Of a stretch of 64,000 bases of DNA, positions 21,301-27,475 are shown in pieces. Position 1 is the stretch's first letter; each line of letters begins with the position of its first letter. Location of the stretch: assembly GCA_905234845.1 (NCBI GenBank), contig CAJOIW010000003.1, forward strand, positions 62,001 to 126,000, written 5' to 3'. This stretch comes from an uncultured Prevotella sp. Lineage in GTDB: Bacteria > Bacteroidota > Bacteroidia > Bacteroidales > Bacteroidaceae. The notes beneath the pieces were generated by a model. It was not told where the DNA came from. It saw nothing but the letters and a program-made list of their open reading frames with translations, and did not search any database. Both the position numbers and the translations under genes were made by a program.

Positions 21301-22286
21301 AGCTTGAGCATCGTGCGCGAGGTGTAAGCACCCACACCGTGAGTACGCATAGGCAGCTCGCCGTCTTTCATGTGATATTTCGGATTTTTATACGTGTCGA
21401 GATAGTCGAAAATCTCGTCGGGCGATGCCAGCCTGACGCTGACAGGACCCTCGCTCGTCACGCTGTAGTTGAGCCAGTAGGGTGTATTCTCACCGTCTTT
21501 GTCGGCTCTGTCCTGCATACCTCCTCCACGGTCGCCACGCGGACCGACATAGCGAATCTCGGCAGCCACGCCGTATTTCGAATAGTTGTTAGCGATAGTG
21601 CGCTCCATGTCGGTGTCGTTGGCCATATCTTTGTTGTACTCCTCGTGATTATCGTAGGCACGGGGCTTATAAACCGCATAAATCTGTGAGCCGTCGACAC
21701 CCTGCCAGATACCAAAAGGCGGCAGCTGGTCGTAGCCTTTACTCCCCCACCCCAGCTTGGCCGTGTGAAAACCCTTGAAACCGCAGTGCTTGGCCAGTGA
21801 CGGTAGCGAATAGCCGAAACCGAAACAGTCGGGCAGCATGATGTCATAGCCGCCGCGCACACCGAACTCCTTCCGGTAAAAATGCGAGCCGTAGAGCCAG
21901 TTGCGCATGATCGACTCTGCCGACGACACCATCACGTCGTTGGCATCGACCGAACAGCCCGACACATGCCAGCGACCATTGGCGATATAGGTCTTCAAAC
22001 GCTCATAGTCGGAAGGATAATACTCCTTCATCCACATATACTTGATGGCTCCCTCGTAGTTCAGCTGGAAGTTAGGGTATTTGTTCAACAACGTGAAATT
22101 CTGCTGGAGCGTATTCTTCACATACTCGTTTATCGTAGTGCGCACATCCCAATTCCACTGTGTATCAAGGTGGGTATTGGAAATAAAAAATAGCGTTTTC
22201 TTGTCAGCCTGAGCAAAAGAGCCGACAATACTAAAAAACAACAATAAAAAAGTTGTCGCTAATGTGGAAAAACGAGATTTCATCAT
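18306..22286 (-). CDS. Secreted GH38 alpha-mannosidase with discoidin-like module and type A sorting domain
   Basis: 1326 residues. After the signal peptide (to about residue 26) the GH38 catalytic domain shows the zinc pair in NTHLDTQW (about H39, D41) and the nucleophile block MLPDCFGFGYS (about D153), followed by the helical and beta-sandwich GH38 domains. A discoidin-like module lies around 1090-1220. The end (YPNPCSDKTTIRCSV...GVYLYMLTARQQ) looks like a type IX secretion sorting domain. Two low-complexity inserts sit at domain borders: SPSSFTSHPSSL (about 857-868, from TCATCCC-like words) and TPPNLPQGEG (about 1222-1231, from a GC palindrome). GH38 removes alpha-mannose residues; it is the first gene of the unit. 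Confidence 0.92.
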   Translation of the reverse strand: MMKSRFSTLATTFLLLFFSIVGSFAQADKKTLFFISNTHLDTQWNWDVRTTINEYVKNTLQQNFTLLNKYPNFQLNYEGAIKYMWMKEYYPSDYERLKTYIANGRWHVSGCSVDANDVMVSSAESIMRNWLYGSHFYRKEFGVRGGYDIMLPDCFGFGYSLPSLAKHCGFKGFHTAKLGWGSKGYDQLPPFGIWQGVDGSQIYAVYKPRAYDNHEEYNKDMANDTDMERTIANNYSKYGVAAEIRYVGPRGDRGGGMQDRADKDGENTPYWLNYSVTSEGPVSVRLASPDEIFDYLDTYKNPKYHMKDGELPMRTHGVGAYTSRTMLKLWNRRNELLADATEKSASLAQWLGVQTYPQATINDAWVRNLWQAHHDGLTGTSIPNAYLYSMNDYVLANKTFANTLSTTAGTIIREMDTQTEGMPVVVYNPLSFRRTDVVEAAIATSSCPRGVRVFDKDGQEVLSQIAGYDENTGVLTLLFAATVPSLGYAVYDVRLGEASQLTSELVANQQGRTLSNGVYKLTLSTRGDLSNISDVASNRALVRTSQLQLIYDHEGAWPSWEISYDNIQKSPTIVNENTAVELVEDGPLRKSFRVYKEKEGSRFVQYFRMNALSNRIDCVNEVDWQTHGRMLKVNVPFAFSNPKATYDISLGTIERGNRSSEEYEVQGHQWADLSRQEGDFGVSILNDCKYGWDKPNDNTLRLTLIHTPSTDDNYTYQGEQDLGVNLFTYSFFPHEGSWSEQTQMEASKLNQPLLAFTAPKHDGALGKEVDFLSLSTEKVAVKAVKKAEQSDEMIVRVYEWTGQSQDNVSITFPAAIVSAREVSGLEDPVGEAIFSGNRLTFNIGKYQPKTFAVTLSPSSFTSHPSSLNQKVELPYDADMMSYDTKKEDAETRITYAYPAEQVSDVLMADGIAFTMGSRANGAKNAVCCAGQSINLPEGAGGKKLYLLLASTNKMGAVAELSAGSETYTFEVPYFSGTVGQLESPFNAGTRYRRQNVAFTATHSHNISGKTNEAYNFLYMYKYLLPLPEGATTLTLPSDNTLFLLAATVSDNQADDILPLTPLNTYIDYRELGEAANESCGVYFTPKNIYTSHKINDNEAGPMAADMNELTKWCVGGGQSHTPYLEYRFSEPVEVCRWMVLNAGCESTNYITKSCKLQKYENRRWVDVDVVEDNTANKLVRSVEPFTTERVRLQVTQGEQNDYTARIYEFAVYGKPDEPTRIKTPPNLPQGEGTITLMGNYPNPCSDKTTIRCSVPSSVDYLTLHVLTQDGRQVARQEYPVTGAGVQDFCYLPVLPDGVYLYMLTARQQSRILRSETKKLIINQSNY
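18592..18619 (-). repeat. GC-rich palindromic insert in the GH38 gene
   Basis: CCCTCCCC on the plus strand is followed by TTGGGGGAGG and AGGAGGGG, a stem of the same family as the intergenic palindrome at 22728-22759. It encodes TPPNLPQGEG between the discoidin-like module and the sorting domain. Confidence 0.7.
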
Positions 22287-22306
22287 TCAGTGAACAATTT
22301 TGTGTA

Positions 22307-22338
22307 CAAAGTTAACCATATTTTTCTATCTCTCCAAA
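22307..22338 (-). promoter_or_regulatory. Promoter of the mannan utilisation unit
   Basis: Minus strand TTTG (22335-22338), 20 bp, TAACTTTG (22307-22314), ending 20 bp before the GH38 start codon. It is an exact consensus match. No inverted-repeat operator or regulator gene is seen next to it. Confidence 0.75.
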
Positions 22339-22592
22339 TTTTTCTTTTTTCAAAATGGACTTTGTTATATATTTATGTCACATTATGCCATAACATATAG
22401 ATATATTGGGGGAAAATACATTTTTTAACGCTTGCTCATTTTCATTTAACACTGAGAATCGATTTATTTCGAACAACCTTTCCCTTGGAGCTAAATTTCG
22501 CAAAAATAAGCGACTTTTGTCTTTTTTGCTAACTCGCTGTCACTCATATTGTTAACCCATTCTTCACTCTCCATACTTCACTCTTCACCTCT

Positions 22593-22791
22593 GAAAGATA
22601 TACCTTTCGCTTGCGAAAGCTTAGCTTTCACCTCCCGAAAGACCGTCTTTCGCACTCCAAAACACCGTCTTTTGCAATCCGAAACATATACCTTTCGCGA
22701 CTTTCCCCCACTTTCAACTCAACTTTTCTCCTCTCCTTCGGGGGAGGTCGGGAGGGGTTTCAACTCTCAATTTCCGAAACATATATCTTTC
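22593..22791 (-). repeat. Palindrome array C, five units at exact 22-bp period plus an outlying unit
   Basis: Units begin at 22593, 22615, 22637, 22659 and 22681, each step exactly 22 bp: GAAAGATATACCTTTC, GAAAGCTTAGCTTTC, GAAAGACCGTCTTTC, AAAACACCGTCTTTT, GAAACATATACCTTTC. After a GC palindrome a sixth unit, GAAACATATATCTTTC, lies at 22776. Confidence 0.92.
22728..22759. repeat. GC-rich palindrome, intergenic copy
   Basis: CTCCTCTCCTTCGGGGGAGG followed by TCGGGAGGGG. It nearly equals the palindrome inside the C10 and GH76 genes and, like those, is followed by a CAACTCTCAA word. It sits inside composite element copy C, between the outlying unit and the five-unit array. Confidence 0.75.
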
Positions 22792-22806
22792 ACTCGCGTA
22801 GAATAC

Positions 22807-22850
22807 AAAAAAATCCCGACAGAAAGTGTTAATTTCTCTGTCGGGATTTT
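22807..22850 (-). terminator. Terminator at the end of the polysaccharide operon
   Basis: AAAATCCCGACAGA (22810-22823) pairs with TCTGTCGGGATTTT (22837-22850). On the minus strand the stem is followed by a T run. It starts 9 bp after the nucleotidyltransferase stop codon. The same hairpin follows the acyltransferase gene at 853. Confidence 0.88.
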
Positions 22851-22858
22851 TGAGATTT

Positions 22859-23983
22859 TTAACGAAATAATATGCGTGCACAGTGTCTGCGGCGCCAGAA
22901 ATAGTGCCAAAGGCGGAATACTGGTTCCCAAAGGCATTCGCTGGGATACCAGTAAAGGAAGCGCACGTCGCGCCACAGGCGGTTGACATTGCGTTGTGTG
23001 CCTATGGCAGAGCCACTGCCGGCGCGCTCGTCGTGGTGGCCGAAATTACCAGCTTCCAACACCTCACTCAACAGTTGCCGGCCCAGCCGACTATCGGGCT
23101 TTACCAACAAGAAACGGTCTTCAAGTCCCAGCACCTGTTGTTCCACATACATCACAGCACGGGCAATGCGGTAGAGTCCGCACCGCCTCAACACGGCCAC
23201 ATTGTGCTCGCGCTCTTCCACCGTAAAGCCTTGCCGAAGCAGATAGAAGTAGTCGATGAGCTGTCGCAAGCCGATGCCTTCCTGAAAGAAATGGTTGGAG
23301 ATGTGAGCCATCTGGAAAATGCGGTTGAAAGACGGTGTGGGAATACAAAAATCGCCCATTCCATCGAGATTTTTCGTCGTATTGACGAATTGTTTCGGCG
23401 CAGCTTCGGCGAAATATTTTTGCAGTCGCGCATTGTTCGGAAGGTTGTTCATGAACGACGGCCGATAGTGCACCTCGACAGAAGCATTCTTCACCCTATC
23501 GAAATCGATGTGATGGTAGCAGGCTTTTGCCTTCGGGCAGAGATTCCTGACGTAGGCGATAATGTCGGTGTCGCGCCCCTCAAGCCAGATGTCGATGTCA
23601 CCCGACTGCCGCATCATGGGGTCAGGATACATCAGCGCGTTGCCCTGGCCTTTCAGGATACAGCTGCGGAAGCCCTCACTGGCAAAGGTCCGGCTGACAT
23701 AACCCACACGTTCGAACATCAGGCGATTCTGGTCGGTAATCTTCTTGACGGTAGCCATCCACTCCAGCACATCGTCGTCAGTCGGTTTGTTGGCGGTCAG
23801 TCCGCCCAACATGCTCACACCGCGCCAGTAGACGCCGACGAGTGTCTGCTTCTTAGCAAACTCCAGCAAATCGTGCCAGCAGATGGTACTTGCACACGAA
23901 GGTATCTCCACGCCATTGTCCAGATCGTCGTGCAGACAATAGCGCAGAAACTCAAAATAGTCTTGTATGGTTTTAGAAATCAT
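22859..23983 (-). CDS. Nucleotidyltransferase-fold family protein (NTP_transf_5-like)
   Basis: 374 residues. The block CILKGQGNALMYPDPMMRQS then GDIDIWLEG (about residues 108-137) is the GxD-x-D signature of the minimal nucleotidyltransferase-like family found in polysaccharide clusters of Bacteroidetes and Firmicutes; a helical C-terminal part with FQMAHISNHFFQEGIGLRQL and DYFYLL follows, also typical. The biochemical role of this family is not established. It is the last gene of the operon: its start overlaps the preceding gene by four bases (ATGA) and a terminator follows the stop. A part in modifying or assembling the glycan is inferred from context only. Confidence 0.75.
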   Translation of the reverse strand: MISKTIQDYFEFLRYCLHDDLDNGVEIPSCASTICWHDLLEFAKKQTLVGVYWRGVSMLGGLTANKPTDDDVLEWMATVKKITDQNRLMFERVGYVSRTFASEGFRSCILKGQGNALMYPDPMMRQSGDIDIWLEGRDTDIIAYVRNLCPKAKACYHHIDFDRVKNASVEVHYRPSFMNNLPNNARLQKYFAEAAPKQFVNTTKNLDGMGDFCIPTPSFNRIFQMAHISNHFFQEGIGLRQLIDYFYLLRQGFTVEEREHNVAVLRRCGLYRIARAVMYVEQQVLGLEDRFLLVKPDSRLGRQLLSEVLEAGNFGHHDERAGSGSAIGTQRNVNRLWRDVRFLYWYPSECLWEPVFRLWHYFWRRRHCARILFR

Positions 23984-24825
23984 TTGGGTTGCAGTTTGTT
24001 TCTACCTCGGCGAACTACCTGTCGCAGCAATCTCAGCATAAAAGGCCCGAGAAAAATCATCAGGCTCTTTGTCGCCGAAGGCAACTCGCTCGCAATGCCA
24101 TAAGGCCGAAGACCATCCTTATTCAACACCGGCCTGTGACAGAGCGTCATCTTCACGTCGTTGTCTATATTAGCTTTATGGATGGTCTCAATCCACATGG
24201 GCTTCCGCTTGTTGTCCACCAGCTCTACATGCAGGTTCTTGTATTTGAATATGCTGAAATGCCAAAAGCCCCAGACGGTCTTGCAATCTTTCGCGAGAGG
24301 CTCAACATAGGAGAGGAAATGGTTGTTGGCATACGGGATGCGGACAGCCAGATTCATCTCTTCGTAGTATTGAAGCCCATATTTGTAAGAAATCACCGAT
24401 TTCATCGAGATTTTTTCGGATTCACGTTGCACGTCTTCCACAAATTCCCGATGCAGACAATCATCGTTGTCGAGATAGGTTGTCAGCAACACGGGGTCGT
24501 TTTTGTCGGCATATTTATAAGCCAGATGGGCAAAGCCCTCACGGAAATATCGCGTCTGCTGACGATTACAGTAGACGGGTATGAACCCACCCCACTCTTC
24601 CTGATACTGGCAGATGCGCGTCTTCCATCGGTCGGGGGTATGCTCGTCGAACAGACATATCCACTTGAACTGCTGACAGGTCTGACTGCGCACCGACGGC
24701 CATGTGTATCGCTCGAACAACTCGAAGCGTCGTGCCAGCCACTCCTCGGTCTGTATGGCCTGGTGCCGTTTGTCCTCCTTCCACCACAATCGCAGGTTAA
24801 ACCGTGTCAGCAAAAAATGATTCAA
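23980..24825 (-). CDS. Rhamnosyltransferase-like glycosyltransferase
   Basis: About 281 residues starting FLLTRFNLR, with RYTWPSVRSQTCQQFKWICL, YLDNDDCLHREFV and a C-terminal HRPVLNKDGLRP. This pattern fits the putative rhamnosyltransferase family (PF11316-like) with a GT-A fold; LDNDD is the likely nucleotide-sugar/metal motif. The only start in range is a TTG at 24823-24825, 3 bp from a 34-bp inverted repeat. The usual ATG of the family may have been lost when the neighbouring S23 cassette inserted. Four-base overlap with the following gene indicates coupling. Sugar specificity is not known. Confidence 0.7.
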   Translation of the reverse strand: MNHFLLTRFNLRLWWKEDKRHQAIQTEEWLARRFELFERYTWPSVRSQTCQQFKWICLFDEHTPDRWKTRICQYQEEWGGFIPVYCNRQQTRYFREGFAHLAYKYADKNDPVLLTTYLDNDDCLHREFVEDVQRESEKISMKSVISYKYGLQYYEEMNLAVRIPYANNHFLSYVEPLAKDCKTVWGFWHFSIFKYKNLHVELVDNKRKPMWIETIHKANIDNDVKMTLCHRPVLNKDGLRPYGIASELPSATKSLMIFLGPFMLRLLRQVVRRGRNKLQPK

Positions 24826-24827
24826 GT

Positions 24828-25277
24828 AATGTTGAAATGTTGAAATGTTGAAATGTTGAACATATTTATTACATGCTCATTTTCTTTGACTTTATGCAAT
24901 TAACCAAAGCTCCGCAAATCTTACAATTATCATTATAAATTGAAGTATATTGTTGCCGGTTTAAATATTTAGTCTCAAAAAGCAGTTCGAGCCAATATTT
25001 TGTTTCATCCGCTTCTTTTAAGGCTATACCAAGCTTATTGACATAATCGGCATCACTTACAGCATTGATACTTTCCTGTATGTTTGCACCTATACTCGTA
25101 CCGCTGCGCAATATCTGGTCTGTCAATCTAGGGAGTATTTTATCCTGTTTATTTTTGTCTAACAGAAATTTACATAGAAATACGATACGAACTGCAAAAT
25201 TTTTACTCAGCAAAGAAATAATGCTTTTATTCTCCATAAGCTTGTTCAACCTTTCAACCTTTCAACCTTTCAACTTT
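24828..25277 (-). mobile_element. IVS-like cassette: S23 gene inside a 34-bp inverted repeat
   Basis: Left arm 24828-24861 is built from AATGTTGA words, right arm 25244-25277 from CTTTCAAC words. The reverse complement of the right arm equals the left arm at 30 of 34 positions, with mismatches only at positions 3, 11, 19 and 27, and both arms end in the same GTTGAAC. The S23 stop lies 7 bp from one arm and its start 6 bp from the other. This is the layout of rRNA intervening sequences, but here between two polysaccharide genes. Confidence 0.7.
24869..25237 (-). CDS. Four-helix-bundle protein, S23 / 23S rRNA intervening-sequence family
   Basis: 122 residues from the ATG at 25237; a frame four codons longer would begin with TTG inside the inverted repeat and is less likely. 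The sequence has the family marks: an N-terminal helix (FAVRIVFLCKFLL), LPRLTDQILRSGTSIGANIQE, and DYVNKLGIALKEADETKYWL. Members are small four-helix bundles encoded in 23S rRNA intervening sequences, related to the Avd accessory protein of diversity-generating retroelements. Their biochemical role is not settled; nucleic-acid binding is inferred for Avd-like members. No reverse transcriptase or rRNA is present here. It is the only gene in this stretch with no link to polysaccharide synthesis. Confidence 0.85.
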   Translation of the reverse strand: MENKSIISLLSKNFAVRIVFLCKFLLDKNKQDKILPRLTDQILRSGTSIGANIQESINAVSDADYVNKLGIALKEADETKYWLELLFETKYLNRQQYTSIYNDNCKICGALVNCIKSKKMSM

Positions 25278-26635
25278 ACATCGATTACTTCGCCAGTGCA
25301 CTTGCTGACCAGCGTGTTGACCGATGCAATGGCCACGTTGAGCGGTTCGAGCAGACTACCTTCGGGCTCGATGCCGAAAGCCTGACGACGCATCGGCGTG
25401 CGAGTACGTTCCGGATTGATGCAGTTCACCCGTATCGCGTCGCCAAACCACTCCTCGCTCAGGGCCTGCGTCAGGTTCACGATGGCTGCCTTGGTCGACG
25501 AGTAGATGCTGTACATCATCCGGCCGCGAGTATAGCTGCTGCTGGTATAGAAAAGTATGGATCCGCGCGACTCGCGCAGATATTCGTATGAGGCTTTCGC
25601 CACGTTCACCACGCCCATGTAATTCACATTCACGCTTCGCACGATATCGTCGCTGCTCATGGCCGAGAGCGGCTGCTTGATCAGCACGCCGGCCGTGCAC
25701 ACCACATAGTCGATACGGCCGTTGCGGTGGAACACGTCGGCCAAGGCCCGGCTCACCTGCTCGATGTCGGTCACGTCGACGCCGTTCTGCGACCGACTGT
25801 AGGAATAAACCACGGCACCAAGGTCGCGGGCACACTTCACGATTTCCTCGCCGATGCCGTAGCTGCCGCCGAAGACCACCATCACCTTGTTGGGCAGTTC
25901 CGCCTTTGCACGGGCCGACACCTCCTTTTGGTTGCCTTCCACAGTCTTCAACTGGAACAGCTTGTCGAGCAGGAACAGGTCCTCCACGTAGGTGACCTTC
26001 ATGTTGAACACCTCGCCGTCGACCACAAAGACAGGAACGTCGGGCAGATAGCGTCTGACCACACCGCAGTCATCGGTCGTCTGAAAATCGGGATCGGCCA
26101 GTGCTATGTCATAGGCACGCTTGATGACACCGCGCTTGAAGCACTGCGGCGTCTGACCGTTGCGCAGCTGAGCGCGTGGCGGGATGTGCGAGATGCAGTT
26201 ATGGTCGTCGACCTGCACAACGGTATCGGTCGTCTTCACCGCCACATCGACAGCCTCGTAACGCTCCAGAGCCTTGATGCAGTCGGCAATAATGCGGTCG
26301 TTCACCAACGGACGCACGGCATCGTGGAACAGCAGGTTGTCGTTGTCGTCGGTGTAGGCGGCAATCGCCGACAGACTCGAGTGATAGCGTTCCTTGCCAC
26401 CCTGCAGAATCTTCTTCACCTTCACATAGTGGTTGTCCACCACCATCTGCTCCACCTCGGGAATATAATCCTCGCGGCTCACAATGGCAATCTCGTCAAT
26501 CTGCTCATTGTTCTCAAACACATCTATCGTGTGCTCGATTATCTTCCGACCTGCCACCTTCTGAAACTGTTTGGGGATGTCGCCACCTATACGTGACCCA
26601 CTCCCACCAGCCAGAATAATCGCAATGTTCTTCAT
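25262..26635 (-). CDS. Bifunctional ribitol-5-P cytidylyltransferase / ribulose-5-P reductase (Bcs1/TarIJ-like fusion)
   Basis: 457 residues with two domains. Residues 1-235 form an IspD/TarI-type cytidylyltransferase (LAGGSGSRIGGDIPKQF, FHDAVRPLV, TPQCFKRGV). Residues about 248-457 are a short-chain dehydrogenase (GGSYGIG at 256-262; Ser365-367; YSSTK, about Y378 and K382). The same order is known from Haemophilus Bcs1, which reduces ribulose-5-P and makes CDP-ribitol, so CDP-ribitol or a related CDP-polyol is the likely product. No matching polyol-phosphate transferase is seen in the window. The stop codon lies within the right arm of the S23 cassette, so the last residues (KLKG) are encoded by the word repeat. 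Confidence 0.8.
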   Translation of the reverse strand: MKNIAIILAGGSGSRIGGDIPKQFQKVAGRKIIEHTIDVFENNEQIDEIAIVSREDYIPEVEQMVVDNHYVKVKKILQGGKERYHSSLSAIAAYTDDNDNLLFHDAVRPLVNDRIIADCIKALERYEAVDVAVKTTDTVVQVDDHNCISHIPPRAQLRNGQTPQCFKRGVIKRAYDIALADPDFQTTDDCGVVRRYLPDVPVFVVDGEVFNMKVTYVEDLFLLDKLFQLKTVEGNQKEVSARAKAELPNKVMVVFGGSYGIGEEIVKCARDLGAVVYSYSRSQNGVDVTDIEQVSRALADVFHRNGRIDYVVCTAGVLIKQPLSAMSSDDIVRSVNVNYMGVVNVAKASYEYLRESRGSILFYTSSSYTRGRMMYSIYSSTKAAIVNLTQALSEEWFGDAIRVNCINPERTRTPMRRQAFGIEPEGSLLEPLNVAIASVNTLVSKCTGEVIDVKLKG

Positions 26636-26675
26636 TCTCTCTGTTCTTTATTATTCAATATTCATTATTCACTAT

Positions 26676-27413
26676 TCACTGGGCCTTTGGCCGCATCTTC
26701 TCCTTCATCACATTCCAGATGAACAGCGGATTGCCGAGAATGTAACGGCGCCACATGCGACGAGGCTCGGTCAGCAACCGGTACAGCCATTCCAACGAAT
26801 GGTTCTGCCACCACAGAGGAGCCCGCTTCACGGTTCCTGCAAAGAAGTCGAACACGGCACCGATACAGCCCACATGGCAGTTAATCTTCAGCTCGTCCCA
26901 ATGGGCATACGTCCACTTCTCCTGCTTCGGAGCCGTCATGCCAATCCATAACAAATCGGGATTAGCATGGTTCACAGCCTGAACCATCGCCCTGCTCTCT
27001 TCGTCGGAGAACTCGGCCTTGTATGGAGGCGAGTAGGTCAGCACCTCTATGTTGGGATATTCCGTCTGAGCCCGCTTGCAAATCAGCGCGAGCGTCTTCT
27101 CCGACGAGCCCAGAAACATGCATCGTCCGCCCCGCTCATTCAACCGCGACATCTCATAAACAAACAAATCCCAGCCCACGATGCGTTTTCGTGGTCGGGA
27201 CTTTGCCTTTAAGAATTTGCAGCCCCACACGATGGCAATGCCGTCGGGTAGCAGGGCGTCGCTCTTTTTCAGTATCTCCGCATACTTTTCATCGTGCTGC
27301 GCCACATTGTAGGAATGAGCATTCAGACAAGTGACCACAGCCTTCTTCTCACCCAAACTCGACAGGTCGTCCAGCGAAGTCAGAAGTGATACGTCGTGCA
27401 GAGAGAGAGACAT
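26676..27413 (-). CDS. WecG/TagA/CpsF-family glycosyltransferase, first copy
   Basis: 245 residues of family GT26. The block LLPDGIAIVWG carries the conserved Asp, GWDLFVYEMS, FLGSSEKTL, GMTAPKQEKW and VGCIGAVFDFFAGTVKRAP follow, and the end (LEWLYRLLTEPRRMWRRYILGN) is the usual basic membrane-associated tail. These enzymes add ManNAc, ManNAcA or a related residue to a lipid-linked sugar at the inner membrane face. The gene lies between wecB and the CDP-ribitol-type synthase. With the second member at 30129-30836 the operon holds two paralogues, perhaps for two different residues. The 62 bp downstream of wecB contains A-rich word repeats. Confidence 0.88.
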   Translation of the reverse strand: MSLSLHDVSLLTSLDDLSSLGEKKAVVTCLNAHSYNVAQHDEKYAEILKKSDALLPDGIAIVWGCKFLKAKSRPRKRIVGWDLFVYEMSRLNERGGRCMFLGSSEKTLALICKRAQTEYPNIEVLTYSPPYKAEFSDEESRAMVQAVNHANPDLLWIGMTAPKQEKWTYAHWDELKINCHVGCIGAVFDFFAGTVKRAPLWWQNHSLEWLYRLLTEPRRMWRRYILGNPLFIWNVMKEKMRPKAQ

Positions 27414-27475
27414 CGGTTATTGGTTATCTGTTATCGGTCCTAAAACCAAAGGCCAAAATCTAAAAACTAAAATAA

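Larger units (their letters stand above)
22287..22858. other. Intergenic region upstream of the mannan locus: promoter, composite palindrome element (copy C), terminator
   Basis: 572 bp without a gene. Read in minus direction: terminator of the polysaccharide operon (22807-22850), palindrome unit at 22776-22791, a GC palindrome with flanking CAACTCTCAA word (22728-22770), five-unit array (22593-22696), TTCACTCT words (22557-22592), tail TTTTTGCTAACTCGCTGT on the plus strand (22523-22540), AT-rich DNA and the GH38 promoter. Confidence 0.75.

Noticed and set aside
22593..22696. Possible CRISPR array
   Set aside because: The repeats are only 15-16 bp, differ from each other, have 6-7-bp spacers, and no cas gene is present.
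24869..25237. Part of a diversity-generating retroelement (avd)
   Set aside because: The fold is related to Avd, but no reverse transcriptase, template repeat or variable-repeat gene is in the neighbourhood.
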